Source: an uncultured Anaerolineae bacterium (GTDB lineage: Bacteria; Chloroflexota; Anaerolineae; Aggregatilineales; Phototrophicaceae). Taken from it: a DNA stretch of 64,000 nucleotides. Location of the stretch: positions 186,001-250,000 of the forward strand of contig CALKJO010000009.1 of NCBI GenBank assembly GCA_937995825.1. The letters are read 5' to 3'. Position 1 is the first letter of the stretch, and every line of letters begins with the position of its first letter. This document shows positions 28,647 to 39,013 of the stretch, piece by piece. Position numbers and translations under genes: made by a program. Under the pieces are notes generated by a model. It saw only the letters and a program-made list of their open reading frames with translations, was not told where the DNA came from and did no database searches.

Positions 28647-28675
28647 TTGACGTGACTCCGCCTGACAATTAAAAT
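28647..28675 (+). promoter_or_regulatory. Promoter of the L25 gene
   Basis: TTGACG (28647-28652), 17-base spacer, TAAAAT (28670-28675). It lies directly after the tRNA terminator and about 85 bases before the L25 start codon. Confidence 0.75.
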
Positions 28676-28760
28676 GTATCATTATTCTCAGATGCGATTA
28701 CCACCCTGCGATCACTCGGTCGCGTTCAGGTGAGAGCCAATTGTGAAGGACTGAAACACC

Positions 28761-29414
28761 GTGGCAGAAAACTACTCGCTCGAGGCGCAGCCGCGCAGCC
28801 TGACCGGTAAGAAAGTGGCTCAGCTTCGCCGAAGTGGGATGATCCCCGCCGTCATCTACGGGGCAAATAAGCCGTCCACTCCGATTCAGATCGCGGAAAA
28901 AGCACTGACGATGACCTTATTGAAAGCGGGCGGCACGCACTTGATCGACATCAAGCTCAACGGCAGCGCTCAAACCGTGATCGCCCGTGAAGTGCAGCGC
29001 GACGTGCTGCGCGGCACGATCCTGCATGTCGATTTTCTTGCCGTCGATGCGGACAAGCCAATCGAGACTGAAGTGCCGGTGCATTTTGTTAACGAAAGTC
29101 CGGCGGTTGAGACCAAACAAGGCATCATCGTGGCAGGAACCAACACGGTCCGCATTGAAGCGCTTCCGCGCTACCTCATCGATGTCATTGAAGTTGATCT
29201 TTCGCGTTTGACTCGCGTTGGTGATGCGATCTTCGTCCGCGATCTGGTTCTGAACGACAAGGTGCGCGCTGTCAGCGATCCGGATGAGCTGGTGGTACGC
29301 GTTGCTGCGACTGCCGCCGCCATCTCGGATGAGGCGGCAGAGCAGACGCTGGAAAGCGTCAGCGCTGAGCCGGAAGTGATCGCGCGCGGCAAGCAGGAAG
29401 AAGAGGATTTCTAA
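28761..29414 (+). CDS. rplY: 50S ribosomal protein L25, TL5/CTC (general stress) type
   Basis: 217 residues. Residues 1-90 form the L25 domain that binds 5S rRNA (RSLTGKKVAQLRRSGMIPAVIYG; LRGTILHVDFLAV). The rest is the beta-rich C-terminal TL5 domain (IETEVPVHFVNESPAV onward), ending in a short acidic tail. Starts with GTG; GAAGGA lies about a dozen bases upstream. Own promoter and terminator make it a single-gene unit. Confidence 0.93.
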   Translation: MAENYSLEAQPRSLTGKKVAQLRRSGMIPAVIYGANKPSTPIQIAEKALTMTLLKAGGTHLIDIKLNGSAQTVIAREVQRDVLRGTILHVDFLAVDADKPIETEVPVHFVNESPAVETKQGIIVAGTNTVRIEALPRYLIDVIEVDLSRLTRVGDAIFVRDLVLNDKVRAVSDPDELVVRVAATAAAISDEAAEQTLESVSAEPEVIARGKQEEEDF

Positions 29415-29453
29415 CACTGCCAGCGCTTGCGTTTCCAAAACGGTGACGGCTGA

Positions 29454-29477
29454 GGGCGTTCGATTGAACGCCCTTTT
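29454..29477 (+). terminator. Intrinsic terminator after the L25 gene
   Basis: GGGCGTT / AACGCCC stem (7 bp), 6-base loop, TTTT tail. Confidence 0.85.
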
Positions 29478-29517
29478 GATATGCCGCCCAAAAGCGATAG
29501 CTGAGGGAAAATAAACA

Positions 29518-30273
29518 GTGTTAACAATCGAAAAACTCCAGAATGCCCTTTCACCTCGCCCCTTTCGCTATTATGCGCAAATCGGAAGCACCAATGATGC
29601 CGCGCTGACCTGGCTGCGTGACGGCGGCACTTCTGGCAGCTTGGTGATTACCGATCATCAGACGCGCGGTCGCGGTCGCCTCAGTCGAAGCTGGTTCAGC
29701 GAACCCGCCTCCGCCCTCACTTTTTCGCTCCTACTGCATCCACCGCCCCAACACCTATTCAAACTCACGATGATCGCGGCGCTGGCAGTTGGCGATGCGC
29801 TGCTTGAAATAGGCATCAAGACTGCGCTCAAATGGCCCAATGACGTACTGCTTGAAGGGCGCAAAGTCTGTGGCATCCTGAGCGAAACCGCTTGGGAGGG
29901 TTCGCGCTTTCTGGGCGCAGTCCTCGGCGTCGGTCTTAACGTTAGCACCGATTTCAAAGCAGCAGCGCTGGCTCAAACCGCCATCAGTCTATCCGAAGTC
30001 GTCGGCACGGTGGATCGCGTCGATCTGCTCATGCGTATCCTCGCACGCATTGATCACTATTACGCTCAGATCGACCGCGACTCGCTGCGCCTGCTTTGGC
30101 GCGACCGCCTCAGCACCATTGGGCAGCAGGTCAAGATCATTCAGCCCAATGAGACACTGGTCGGTATCGCGGAAGATGTAGACGCCAACGGCGCGCTGCT
30201 GATCCGGCGCGCGGATGACTCGCTCGGTCGAGTTATCGCTGGCGATATGATGGGATTGGGCGCAGAATCATGA
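29518..30273 (+). CDS. birA: Biotin-[acetyl-CoA-carboxylase] ligase
   Basis: Attaches biotin to the carboxyl carrier protein of acetyl-CoA carboxylase. 251 residues, the short monofunctional class without the N-terminal repressor HTH. Motifs: GSTNDAALTWLRDG, then the biotinyl-AMP-binding loop GRGRLSRSW (about residues 50-58), KWPNDVLLEGRKVCGIL, and a C-terminal SH3-like domain (LVGIAEDVDANGALLIRRADDSLGRVIAGD). GTG start with GAGGGA about 10 bases upstream. Its TGA overlaps the ATG of the next gene. Confidence 0.92.
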   Translation: MLTIEKLQNALSPRPFRYYAQIGSTNDAALTWLRDGGTSGSLVITDHQTRGRGRLSRSWFSEPASALTFSLLLHPPPQHLFKLTMIAALAVGDALLEIGIKTALKWPNDVLLEGRKVCGILSETAWEGSRFLGAVLGVGLNVSTDFKAAALAQTAISLSEVVGTVDRVDLLMRILARIDHYYAQIDRDSLRLLWRDRLSTIGQQVKIIQPNETLVGIAEDVDANGALLIRRADDSLGRVIAGDMMGLGAES

Positions 30274-31646
30274 GCATCAAACTCGATTGGGAAATTCAGG
30301 CGGAAAAAGAACAGATTCGCGGCGCGGGCGAAGACCCGGGCGCTCAACGACGCCGAAGTCAGCTCCGCACCCGTTTCATCCTGACGATGCTGATCGCCCT
30401 CGGGTTGATCGGGGGCGCAGTCGGCGCCATCGGGCTGCGCCTGCGCCAGGCGGACTGGGAGATCGAGCAGCGCCTGCGCGACTCGGTCGCCGCAGAAATG
30501 GCAATGCTGCGCATCGGTGACCGCAGCGGCTTTGCGGACATGCAGCGCAGCGCCTCCGACGAGTGGACTCGCAGTCAGCTTGCAGAGTTCGACCGCTATC
30601 AGAACCTGAAAGCGACCCAGGATGTCAATCTGACCGGTCGGATTGTCGATCTGGAAGTCGATGGGATGCGCGCGCGTGTGATCGTCGAGGAGATCATCAA
30701 TGGCATCCCCTTCGCGCGCGCCTGGTTCTACTGGCGCTATTTGGAGGACGATGGGTGGCGCTGGCTGCACGTCCCGCCGGATTACACTTTCTGGGGCGAC
30801 ATGCGCAGCCTAAGCGCGGATTACCTGACCGTGCGCTTTCGCAGCGTAGACACCCCAACTGCTGAAGCCATCTTGAGCACGATCTCCTCTTGGTTTGAAT
30901 TTGGCTGCGCTGCCCTACACTGTCAGGCTGTCCCGCCGATCACCCTCAGCATTGAGCCGAACCCCCTGCTTCAGATGGGCTGGTCTGCATTCGAGCCGGC
31001 GCTCTTGCAAATCCCATCGCCCTATCTGGTGGCAATGCGGCTCGATCAGCCCTTCGACCGCTCGATGCAGGTGGAGACGGCGCGCCTCGTCGCGGACTAC
31101 CTGATACGGACGATCCAGCCCGTCCAGCCCGCTTATCCTGCCGACGCGGTCTATCTGCACAGCGCCATCAGCAACTGGCTGATGGGACGTTTTGCCCAGA
31201 TCGATACCGGAGCCTATCTGATCGAAACTCTTGCGCAGCAGTATGGAGCCGAGTCAGTCGGCGTGCTGCTGCATTCTTTAACGCCAGACGCCAGCATCGC
31301 GCTGATCAATGCCGCCGTTGGGGCAGCATCGCTCGATCAAGTCCGAGTCGATTGGCGCGATTTCTTGACGTGGCGGCTGCGTGTTGAAAGCGAGCTGATC
31401 GGACGCGGTGCGGCTGACGCTGTCTTGGCGCTCTATGACACCCGCGATGATTTCGGTCGGGCATTGGCAGCCGCGCGCATTGCCGCCGGCGCGCCGCTGG
31501 ACGCGCGCTCCGTCGTATCTGTGATGCCAGGCGTCGATGCGTCCGGGATACCCACCCTAAGCGCGCTGGTTCAAGTTAGCGACAGTGGGCGCGAGGAAAC
31601 CATCCCGTTTCGATTGTTCAACGGCGTCTGGAGCCGCGCGGGCTGA
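30270..31646 (+). CDS. Unrecognised membrane-anchored protein
   Basis: 458 residues; I do not recognise the family. A cytoplasmic N-terminus of about 35 charged residues leads to one membrane segment (FILTMLIALGLIGGAVGAIGL, about 34-54), leaving a large external part. Residues about 60-175 resemble an NTF2/SnoaL-like fold in pattern (helical start, then ARVIVEEIINGIPFARAWFYWRYLEDDGWRW). The central region is helical (VYLHSAISNWLMGRFAQID) in the style of membrane-associated peptidase-like proteins, but no HExxH is present. The last ~80 residues may be a second NTF2-like unit. It is coupled to birA by an ATGA overlap, perhaps only by chance of gene order. Confidence 0.6.
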   Translation: MSIKLDWEIQAEKEQIRGAGEDPGAQRRRSQLRTRFILTMLIALGLIGGAVGAIGLRLRQADWEIEQRLRDSVAAEMAMLRIGDRSGFADMQRSASDEWTRSQLAEFDRYQNLKATQDVNLTGRIVDLEVDGMRARVIVEEIINGIPFARAWFYWRYLEDDGWRWLHVPPDYTFWGDMRSLSADYLTVRFRSVDTPTAEAILSTISSWFEFGCAALHCQAVPPITLSIEPNPLLQMGWSAFEPALLQIPSPYLVAMRLDQPFDRSMQVETARLVADYLIRTIQPVQPAYPADAVYLHSAISNWLMGRFAQIDTGAYLIETLAQQYGAESVGVLLHSLTPDASIALINAAVGAASLDQVRVDWRDFLTWRLRVESELIGRGAADAVLALYDTRDDFGRALAAARIAAGAPLDARSVVSVMPGVDASGIPTLSALVQVSDSGREETIPFRLFNGVWSRAG

Positions 31647-31668
31647 TGTTGATCTGAGCCATTCTCGC

Positions 31669-31674
31669 TATAAT
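31669..31674 (+). promoter_or_regulatory. -10 element for the small membrane protein gene
   Basis: TATAAT 36 bases before the ATG at 31711. The gene also has a good ribosome-binding site (GAGGTGATC). The -35 is unclear: TTGATC is only 14 bases upstream. Confidence 0.5.
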
Positions 31675-31710
31675 ACATCAATGAGCCATTTATCTCGATG
31701 AGGTGATCCG

Positions 31711-31977
31711 ATGAGCAGCCGAGAGACACGCAATCGACGCCAGCAGCGCAACGACGATCCTTTTGCCGAGCTTGATGAGCTTCGGCGGGGTTCAGCCGGC
31801 GATTTTGATGATTACGAAATCGACAACAGCATCTTCGATCAGGTGGCTGTGCGCGAGGAACGCACATTCCTCGGCATGACCGCCGTCGAGCGCATGTTTC
31901 TTTCGATCTTTCTCTTTATGAATGTGGTTGTTCTCGGCATCGCCGCCCTGCTTGTCACAGGACGGCTCGTCTTCTAA
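31711..31977 (+). CDS. Small single-pass membrane protein
   Basis: 88 residues. A highly charged N-terminal half (RETRNRRQQRNDDPFAELDEL) is followed by one C-terminal hydrophobic helix (about residues 61-85, ERMFLSIFLFMNVVVLGIAA). Presumably cytoplasmic N-terminus, inserted in the membrane by its tail. GAGGTGATC lies just before the ATG. Ends 17 bases from the convergent penicillin-acylase-like gene. No family recognised. Confidence 0.65.
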   Translation: MSSRETRNRRQQRNDDPFAELDELRRGSAGDFDDYEIDNSIFDQVAVREERTFLGMTAVERMFLSIFLFMNVVVLGIAALLVTGRLVF

Positions 31978-31993
31978 TCGGCATGGCGTCGTC

Positions 31994-34492
31994 TCAAGGC
32001 GTCAGGATCAGCCGATGGCGGGCATGGCGTTCGACGGCAGATCGTGTGAACCACAGCGGCTTATAATCCCCCTCCAGCCATACAGCGATCTGATCGTCGT
32101 AGTATGGGCTGTAGGGATGTCCGCTTGAACCCGTTGAGTTGATACTCAAACTGGCGTCCGGGTTGTGTAGATCGACAATCAGCCGGAATGATGGCAGTGA
32201 CCGCGCTGTGTAATCGTCGTCGGCGTTCCAGCTCGTCGCATTGATCACTTCTTCGCCCCCATTGACCGGAAACGCCCCACGATTGAAAATGCCTTCGATC
32301 AGATCAATCCCAGACATCCCCAACGGATTGTTGACATACGTAATCGTGTGCAGTCTGCCCCATGCCCAATTCGCGCGATCTGCGCCCATCCGCTCTACCG
32401 CTTCCCGATTCGCCTCAGCCAATGACCTGAGCAGGATGTCATCACGGGTTTCAAGGCGCTCCGGCGTCCCTGCATCGTTCCACCAGGGATTGTCCGGCTG
32501 CTCCAGAAGCCGCTGAAGCGCGAACACCTGACGCAGCGTCGGTTGAATGCCTTCGGGGAGCTGATCGGCAAAGGTGTTTATCAAAATCCGCCTAATCAGG
32601 ATCGCATAGAGCGCCGCATATGGGCTGTCAGCGCGCTCCACGCGATCATAGCTGCGCAGCCAGTCGCGCGCATCAGCCGCAGCGGCATCCTCGATAAACA
32701 GATTGCCGATGTACGACAGCATGGACTCAGAGGATGGGGCATAATTGTCGGTCTGAATCTGACGGAAACGGTCCACTGTGAGCGGCTGGAGTTGATTGAG
32801 CAAATCGTCGATCCGCTGAGCGCGGTAGCCAGGCGCGAACTGGTAGCCGAAGGCGTAGTGCGCATCCGCGCCGTAGCGCGCCGCCAGATCGTCATAGTAC
32901 GTGAGTGGAACCGGCGCTTCATTTGCAGTTAGGACATAACCGCGGTCGGGATTGCGGATCGCCGGCATCGCCTCATACGGGATGAATCCGCGCCACTCAT
33001 AAACATCCGTCCAGCCATCCACTGGCAGCATCCCATGGTGATCGGCGGCACGAATCGGGATGCGCCCCGGCATGACATAACCAATATTGCCAGCGGTGTC
33101 GGCGTAGATAAAATTAACCGTCGGGATGTCGAATTTCGCCAGCGCGGCGCGAAATTCTTCCCACCCCGTCGCCAGATTGATTCCCACCACAGCTTCCCAA
33201 AGCAGACTCGGTTCATGCCCCGTCCAGCGCAGCGCCACTGGATCGACGTTGTTGAAGCGGTTTTCGCCCCCCTGATGATCGTTAATGATCGGTCCCAAAT
33301 GGGTTTCGCGCACTTGAATGATCAGCGGCGCGGCGTCGTTGCCAAACTGAATCGCCTCCTCGCGCGCGATCATGTCGCGCCATTCGCCGTTCCACTCATA
33401 TTGAAGCGGATTGGCGGGATTGATCCGCAGGCGGTACAAGTCCTGAACATCGCCGCCGAGATTGGTGATCCCCCAGGCGATGCGCCCGTTATGCCCCGCA
33501 ATGATCCCAGGCAGCGGTGAAAACGTGAAACCGACGGCGTCCAGCGGACAGTCCTCGGTCACCGGAAGACAGTGAAGCCCGACTTCAAACCAGATCGACG
33601 GCATCATCACGCCAAGATGGGGATCGTTGGCGAAAAGTGCCGTGCCATTCGCGGTCATGGCGCGCGTCGCCGCCCATGCGTTGCTGCCAATTCCCATCTC
33701 CTGCGCGGCGCTTGTCCAGCCAAGCGCGCTCAGCTCCTCGCCAGCCTGAATCCCGCCTGCCATCGTCAGCCCCGTGCGCATGAGCGGCAGATCAGCCTCA
33801 CGAACCGGCGTCACGTGCAGATCGTAAGGATAATCGGGAAAGTAATCTGCAACCATTTGAATATCGAGCGTCTCAAGCATGATCTGGCGCGTTAATTCCT
33901 GCTGATAGGTGTTGGTGAGCTGCCAGGCGATCACCTTGCCCCAGGCGATGCTGTCCGCTGGCGACCAGGGCTGCACCGCAATATTGACACCAGTCAGACC
34001 GAGCAGGCGATATTCCATCGCCAGATCATCTGCAGCGCGCCTCGAAATGTAACCATTCACGCCGGCGGTAAAGGCGTCCATCAGCGCTTTCCCCTCATCG
34101 CTCAGCAGCGTGTAATCGCGTTCAGCGGCGCGATACAGCCCGATGGTCTTCAGAAAAATGTCCGTTCCGAGCAGATTTTCCCGCCGTCCGGTGAGTTCCT
34201 GTACCGCGCCGCGCGCCACATGCCGGAAGAACTCCATCTGCCACCAGCGCTCTTGCGCCTGGGTGAAGCCCTGCGCAAAATACAGGTCATACAGGTTGCT
34301 GGCGTAAATGTGCGGCACGCCGTAGCCGTCTCGAAGCACCTGCACCTGCGCCGTCAGCCCAGGAACACTCAGATTGCCATCGATGATCGGCAGCGGCGCG
34401 CGCGTCGTGTCGATGAAGAGCGCCGCTCCCCCCCCGACCACAACCAGAATTGCCAGAGTCAGCCCAAGCATAAAAATCCGCACAAACCGCAT
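31994..34492 (-). CDS. Penicillin acylase family Ntn hydrolase, membrane anchored
   Basis: 832 residues. An N-terminal hydrophobic helix (about 5-27) is an uncleaved anchor or signal, so the enzyme acts outside the membrane. The alpha subunit part has [17 protein letters not shown] and [17 protein letters not shown]. Autoprocessing is expected before Ser270 in GIGSNAW, the N-terminal nucleophile of the beta chain; [16 protein letters not shown] follows as in the family. Family members cleave amides such as beta-lactams, acyl-homoserine lactones or N-acyl amino compounds; substrate here unknown. ATG 34492 has GGAG eight bases upstream. Divergent from gyrA across 126 bases. Confidence 0.9.
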   Translation of the reverse strand: MRFVRIFMLGLTLAILVVVGGGAALFIDTTRAPLPIIDGNLSVPGLTAQVQVLRDGYGVPHIYASNLYDLYFAQGFTQAQERWWQMEFFRHVARGAVQELTGRRENLLGTDIFLKTIGLYRAAERDYTLLSDEGKALMDAFTAGVNGYISRRAADDLAMEYRLLGLTGVNIAVQPWSPADSIAWGKVIAWQLTNTYQQELTRQIMLETLDIQMVADYFPDYPYDLHVTPVREADLPLMRTGLTMAGGIQAGEELSALGWTSAAQEMGIGSNAWAATRAMTANGTALFANDPHLGVMMPSIWFEVGLHCLPVTEDCPLDAVGFTFSPLPGIIAGHNGRIAWGITNLGGDVQDLYRLRINPANPLQYEWNGEWRDMIAREEAIQFGNDAAPLIIQVRETHLGPIINDHQGGENRFNNVDPVALRWTGHEPSLLWEAVVGINLATGWEEFRAALAKFDIPTVNFIYADTAGNIGYVMPGRIPIRAADHHGMLPVDGWTDVYEWRGFIPYEAMPAIRNPDRGYVLTANEAPVPLTYYDDLAARYGADAHYAFGYQFAPGYRAQRIDDLLNQLQPLTVDRFRQIQTDNYAPSSESMLSYIGNLFIEDAAAADARDWLRSYDRVERADSPYAALYAILIRRILINTFADQLPEGIQPTLRQVFALQRLLEQPDNPWWNDAGTPERLETRDDILLRSLAEANREAVERMGADRANWAWGRLHTITYVNNPLGMSGIDLIEGIFNRGAFPVNGGEEVINATSWNADDDYTARSLPSFRLIVDLHNPDASLSINSTGSSGHPYSPYYDDQIAVWLEGDYKPLWFTRSAVERHARHRLILTP

Positions 34493-34569
34493 ATCTACTG
34501 CTCCAATCGACAATGCCCGCACTTCCTGCGGCGGCAATATCCGAACGGGATTTTTAAGGGATTTTCAGG

Positions 34570-34575
34570 TATAAT
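34570..34575 (+). promoter_or_regulatory. -10 element of gyrA
   Basis: TATAAT 43 bases before the gyrA ATG, inside GTATAATTAC, whose reverse complement also supplies an AT-rich -10-like site for the divergent Ntn hydrolase gene. No clear -35 hexamer. Confidence 0.5.
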
Positions 34576-34618
34576 TACGCCTAGTGTACATAAACATCAA
34601 GTCAGCGGCGAATTGAAC

Positions 34619-37156
34619 ATGGTCGATGAAATCGGTGTGATCCGCCCTATCAACATCAACGAAGAAATGCGCGGCAGCTATCTCGACTACGCTATGAGCG
34701 TGATCGTCGCCCGCGCTCTACCCGATGCCCGCGACGGTCTCAAACCCGTGCAGCGGCGCATCCTTTACGCGATGTACGATATGGGCATTCGCGCCAACGC
34801 TCAGTACAAGAAAAGCGCTCGTATTGTCGGTGAAGTGCTGGGCAAATACCATCCACATGGTGACAGCGCCGTCTACGATGCGATGACGCGCATGGCGCAG
34901 GATTTCTCGCTGCGCTACCCGCTCATCGATGGACAAGGCAACTTCGGCAGCGTCGATGGCGACGCCCCCGCAGCCATGCGTTATACCGAGGCGCGGCTGG
35001 CACGGGTCGCCGAGGAACTCCTGACCGACATCGACATGGATACCGTCGATTTTGGCGATAACTATGACGGCACGCAGCAGGAGCCGCTCGTCCTGCCCGC
35101 TCGCCTGCCCAATCTGCTGCTGAATGGGTCAAGCGGGATCGCCGTCGGTATGGCAACCAACATCCCGCCGCATAATCTGCGCGAACTGGCGGCGGCAATT
35201 GCCTACCTGATCGACGCGATCACCGCGCGCAGCGGCTTGACCGACGAGCTGGTCAAATCGTCTGATCTGGTGCAGGATATCACGGTTGATGAGCTGATGC
35301 AGTTCGTCAAGGCGCCTGATTTTCCGACCGCTGCGGTCATCCTCGCCGGTGACGAACTGAAAGAAGCCTACGCCACAGGTCGTGGGCGTGTCATCGTGCG
35401 GTCAAAAGCGGCGGTTGAAGAGACCAAAACCGGGCGCTTCCGTCTTGTCTTCAGCGAAATCCCCTACCAGGTAAGCAAGACTGCCATCATTGACCGGATC
35501 GTCCAGTTGGTGCGCGAAGAAAAGCTGACCGCCATCAGCGATCTGCGCGATGAGTCCGACCGACGTGGGATGCGGCTGGTGGTCGAACTCAAGCAGACCG
35601 CGCAGCCGATGAAGGTGCTGAACCAGCTTTACAAATACACCCAGCTTCAAAGCACTTACAGCATTCAGATGCTGGCGCTAGTCAACGGCGAACCGCGCAC
35701 ACTCAGCCTCAAGCGGGCGCTGCATATCTACATCGTGCATCGCTATGAAGTCATCATCCGACGGTCGGAGTTTGAACTCGGCAAGCGGCGCGCCCGCGCG
35801 CACATTCTGGAAGGGCTGCTGAAGGCGCTCTCCAGCCTCGATGCGATCATCCAGACGATCCGCAGTTCCGAAAATGCCGATGTTGCCCGCGAGGCGCTCA
35901 TGTCGCGCTTCGATTTGAGCGAGGCGCAGGCAAACGCGATCCTCGAAATGCAGCTTCGCCGTCTTGCTGCGCTGGAGCGCCTCAAGCTCCAAGAAGAATT
36001 CAACGAAGTCATGACGCGCATCGCCTATCTCGAAGAACTGATCAGCACACCGGCTCAGGTTCTCGCCCTGATCAAAGAGGACGTGAACGAAGTTGCCGAG
36101 AAATACGGCGATGGGCGTCGAACGGAAGTCGTCTACGGTGTCAACACCGAATTCAACGAAGCCGATTTTGTGCGCGATGAGGAAGTCGTCATCCTGATGA
36201 CGAACAAAGGCTACATCAAGCGCGTCCCATCCAACGCCTATAAGCAGCAGCGGCGCGGCGGCAAGGGCGTCACCGGCGTCAAGATGAAAGAAGAGGATGG
36301 CGTTGACGACATCCTGACCGCCAACAGTCATGACACTCTGCTCTTCTTCACCAGCACGGGGCGAGTCTACAGCCAGAAGGCATATCATGTCCCTGAAGCA
36401 GCGCGCGCCGGTCGCGGGACGCTGGTGCAGAGCTTCCTCGCGCTTCAGCCGGAGGAACGCATCACCGCTATTGTCCCCGTGCGCTCCTTCAACACGCAGG
36501 GCTATTTCGTGCTGGCAACGCGAGGGGGTCGCATCAAGCGTGTCCATCTGGACGAATTCGCCGGTATCCGCCCCAGCGGGGTGATCGCCATGTCGCTGGA
36601 ACCAGGTGACCAGATGTGCTGGGCGAAATATACTGACGGCGATCAGGATATCATCCTCGCCACCGCCAACGGGCAGAGCATCCGCTTTCACGAACATCGC
36701 GTCCGCGCAATGGGGCGGCAAGCGGGCGGCGTGCTGTCGATGAAACTGGCAGACGACGACTTGATCATCGGCATGGATACGGTACGCGCCGAGGATACCC
36801 ACGTTCTGGTCGTGACACAGCGCGGATACAGCAAGCGAACGCCGCTGGAAGAATACCGCACACGTGGACGCAACGGTTACGGCATTCGGACGCTCGATCT
36901 GACCGACAAGACCGGACCGGTTGTCGCGATGCGCTGCATCAATCCAAAGGATGACATCCTCGTCCTGACCGCTGAAGGCATCGTCCTGCGCTCGAATCTG
37001 GAACAGATTCGCGATACCGGTCGCATCGCGCAGGGTGTCAAGCTGATCGATCTAAGCGATAACGACTATGTCGTCGGCATCGCCATCATGGAGGGCGCAG
37101 CGGACGCTTCCAATGGCAGCCCCGATGGCGATCTGTCGGACACAATGCTCGGCTGA
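34619..37156 (+). CDS. gyrA: DNA gyrase subunit A
   Basis: 845 residues. Breakage-reunion domain with catalytic Tyr122 in [10 protein letters not shown]. The quinolone region GDSAVYDAM has Ser and Asp at the positions equivalent to E. coli 83 and 87, the drug-sensitive state. The C-terminal beta-pinwheel contains the GyrA box QRRGGKG, which separates gyrase from topoisomerase IV ParC. The ATG at 34619 ([17 protein letters not shown]) is the true start; the open frame continues upstream only as antisense to the neighbouring gene. gyrB is not adjacent. Confidence 0.97.
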   Translation: MVDEIGVIRPININEEMRGSYLDYAMSVIVARALPDARDGLKPVQRRILYAMYDMGIRANAQYKKSARIVGEVLGKYHPHGDSAVYDAMTRMAQDFSLRYPLIDGQGNFGSVDGDAPAAMRYTEARLARVAEELLTDIDMDTVDFGDNYDGTQQEPLVLPARLPNLLLNGSSGIAVGMATNIPPHNLRELAAAIAYLIDAITARSGLTDELVKSSDLVQDITVDELMQFVKAPDFPTAAVILAGDELKEAYATGRGRVIVRSKAAVEETKTGRFRLVFSEIPYQVSKTAIIDRIVQLVREEKLTAISDLRDESDRRGMRLVVELKQTAQPMKVLNQLYKYTQLQSTYSIQMLALVNGEPRTLSLKRALHIYIVHRYEVIIRRSEFELGKRRARAHILEGLLKALSSLDAIIQTIRSSENADVAREALMSRFDLSEAQANAILEMQLRRLAALERLKLQEEFNEVMTRIAYLEELISTPAQVLALIKEDVNEVAEKYGDGRRTEVVYGVNTEFNEADFVRDEEVVILMTNKGYIKRVPSNAYKQQRRGGKGVTGVKMKEEDGVDDILTANSHDTLLFFTSTGRVYSQKAYHVPEAARAGRGTLVQSFLALQPEERITAIVPVRSFNTQGYFVLATRGGRIKRVHLDEFAGIRPSGVIAMSLEPGDQMCWAKYTDGDQDIILATANGQSIRFHEHRVRAMGRQAGGVLSMKLADDDLIIGMDTVRAEDTHVLVVTQRGYSKRTPLEEYRTRGRNGYGIRTLDLTDKTGPVVAMRCINPKDDILVLTAEGIVLRSNLEQIRDTGRIAQGVKLIDLSDNDYVVGIAIMEGAADASNGSPDGDLSDTMLG

Positions 37157-37168
37157 GAAAACGCTGCG

Positions 37169-37196
37169 GGATGCCTAAGACTGCGCGTCCTTTTTT
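37169..37196 (+). terminator. Probable terminator after gyrA
   Basis: GGATGC / GCGTCC stem (6 bp, one T-G pair), 10-base loop, then six T residues, about a dozen bases after the gyrA stop. Confidence 0.6.
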
Positions 37197-37254
37197 CATC
37201 TTTTAGCAGCGCATCGATCAGTGTATCATCGTTCATGCTGTTGAAAGGTCGATC

Positions 37255-37761
37255 ATGGATCACCTCTATACCCCTTGGCGGATGCCCTACATCCGCGGCG
37301 ACGCCAAAGCAAAACAAGGCAGCGGCTGTGTCTTTTGCGAAGCCCCTTCTCAGACTGGCAGCGAGTCGCTGGTGATCGCGCGCTCCGAGCATGTCTACGC
37401 CATCCTCAATTTATTTCCCTACAACAATGGGCATCTGATGATCGTACCGTTCATGCATGTCGATACGCTGGAAGCCTTACCGGAACCAGCGCTGACCGAG
37501 ATGATGCGCATGGTCAGCCGGGCAATGGGCGCGCTGCGCAAACTCTATCGTCCGACGGCATTCAACCTGGGCGCAAACATTGGCTCAGCAGCAGGCGCAG
37601 GCATCGCCGATCACTTTCATTTCCATGTCGTCCCACGCTGGAGCGGCGACTCTAACTTCATGACTGTTATCGGCGCGACGCGCGTCATCCCCGACAGCCT
37701 CGAAAATACCTATCGCGAACTCAAGCAGGTTTGGCAGGAATTATATGAAGAGCCATTATGA
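37255..37761 (+). CDS. HIT family hydrolase (Ap4A phosphorylase/hydrolase-like)
   Basis: 168 residues. The histidine triad is HFHFHVVPRW near residue 123, preceded by GANIGSAAGAGIADH. Near residue 25 a CVFC pair probably belongs to a zinc site together with later histidines. Acts on dinucleoside polyphosphates or nucleotidyl adducts by family. AAAGG lies seven bases before the ATG. Its end overlaps the thiolase gene by 17 bases, so the two are co-transcribed. Confidence 0.88.
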   Translation: MDHLYTPWRMPYIRGDAKAKQGSGCVFCEAPSQTGSESLVIARSEHVYAILNLFPYNNGHLMIVPFMHVDTLEALPEPALTEMMRMVSRAMGALRKLYRPTAFNLGANIGSAAGAGIADHFHFHVVPRWSGDSNFMTVIGATRVIPDSLENTYRELKQVWQELYEEPL

Positions 37762-38956
37762 TCGTGATGCGGTTATCCTGAGCGCCGCCCGCACCCCAAC
37801 TGGACGATTTCTCGGCGCGTTGTCCGGCTTGACCCCCGCCGAACTGGGGCAGGCTGCAGTACAGGCAGCAGTTGAGCGCAGTGGCATCAGCGCAGAGGAC
37901 ATCAGCGAGCTTTTTCTGGGCAACGTCGTCAGCGCCGGCGTCGGACAGGCGCTCCCTCGGCAGGTCAGCATCGGCGCGGGAATACCAGAAGCGGTCGGCG
38001 GTACGGTCATCAACAAGGTCTGCGGCAGCAGTCTGAAAGCGGTCATGCTTGCTGCCAGTGCGATTCGCGCCGAAGACGGCGACGTGTATGTCGCTGCAGG
38101 CGTTGAGAGCATGAGCCGCGCGCCATTCCTCGACGACAGCCATCGCAAAGGGCATAAATACGGGCATGTCCAGCTTCGCGATGCGCTGCTGACGGATGGA
38201 TTGTGGTGTACGCTTTGCAACTGGAATATGGGCGACGCCGCTGAATTCATCGCCAACCAAGTCGGGGTATCCCGTGAGGAGATGGATGCCCTGGCATTTC
38301 GCAGCCATCAGAATGCGATTAACGCAACCGACAGCGGCAAATTTCGCGCCGAGATCGTGCCGCTGACGGTGAAGCACGGCAAAGAACCACGTCTGCTTGA
38401 CCAGGATGAACCGATTCGACGGGATACATCCCCCGAAGCGCTCGCCAAGCTGACGCCAGCCTTTCATCAAGACGGCAAGGTGACAGCCGGCAACGCGCCA
38501 GGCATGAATGATGGGGCGGCGGCGGTAGTGGTCGCCAGCCGCGCCTATGCTGAACGCCGTGGCTTAGTTCCGCTTGCCCGCGTTGCCGGCTACGCGCAGG
38601 CAGCGATGGAACCCGCCTGGATCTTCTACGCGCCGGTCAAGGCGATCCCGATTGCGCTGGCGCGCGCGGGCTGGACGATGGAAGACGTTGATCTGTTCGA
38701 GATCAACGAAGCGTTCGCGGCTCAAGTGATCGCCGATGTCAAAGGCTTGGCGAAAGACGGTTATACGCTGCCGATGGAGAAGCTCAACGTTCACGGCGGC
38801 GCCATCGCGCTCGGGCATCCGCTTGGCGCAAGCGGCGCGCGCGTGCTGACGACGCTGATTCATGCGCTGCGCGACCGAGGACTGCGGCGCGGCGTTGCTG
38901 CGCTGTGTTTGGGCGGAGCGGAGGCAGTCGCAATGGCGGTCGAGATCGAACGGTAA
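37745..38956 (+). CDS. Acetyl-CoA C-acyltransferase (thiolase)
   Basis: 403 residues. Nucleophilic Cys near residue 93 in NKVCGSSLKAVML, EINEAFAAQ near residue 320, His in GGAIALGHPLGASG near residue 352, and the second catalytic Cys in LCLGGAEA near the C-terminus. All residues of a working thiolase are present. It could make acetoacetyl-CoA or serve beta-oxidation; no other fatty-acid genes are nearby to decide. It overlaps the HIT gene. Confidence 0.92.
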   Translation: MKSHYDRDAVILSAARTPTGRFLGALSGLTPAELGQAAVQAAVERSGISAEDISELFLGNVVSAGVGQALPRQVSIGAGIPEAVGGTVINKVCGSSLKAVMLAASAIRAEDGDVYVAAGVESMSRAPFLDDSHRKGHKYGHVQLRDALLTDGLWCTLCNWNMGDAAEFIANQVGVSREEMDALAFRSHQNAINATDSGKFRAEIVPLTVKHGKEPRLLDQDEPIRRDTSPEALAKLTPAFHQDGKVTAGNAPGMNDGAAAVVVASRAYAERRGLVPLARVAGYAQAAMEPAWIFYAPVKAIPIALARAGWTMEDVDLFEINEAFAAQVIADVKGLAKDGYTLPMEKLNVHGGAIALGHPLGASGARVLTTLIHALRDRGLRRGVAALCLGGAEAVAMAVEIER

Positions 38957-39000
38957 AACATCCGGCGAAAATGTTCTCCGTCCCTTAAAATCAATCCTGC

Positions 39001-39006
39001 TATAAT
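39001..39006 (+). promoter_or_regulatory. -10 element overlapping the helicase start: candidate leaderless promoter
   Basis: TATAAT at 39001-39006 includes the A and T of an in-frame ATG at 39005, so that ATG cannot lie on the transcript. The next in-frame ATG, 39014, is eight bases after the -10, where transcription should begin. No Shine-Dalgarno sequence precedes it. Confidence 0.5.
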
Positions 39007-39013
39007 GAGCGGC

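Noticed and set aside
34220..34618. In-frame 5' extension of gyrA
   Set aside because: Lies antisense to the Ntn hydrolase coding region; GyrA similarity begins exactly at the ATG 34619.
35678..36802. 374-codon open frame antisense to gyrA
   Set aside because: gyrA in the other strand is unambiguous over this range; the antisense product has no recognisable motifs.
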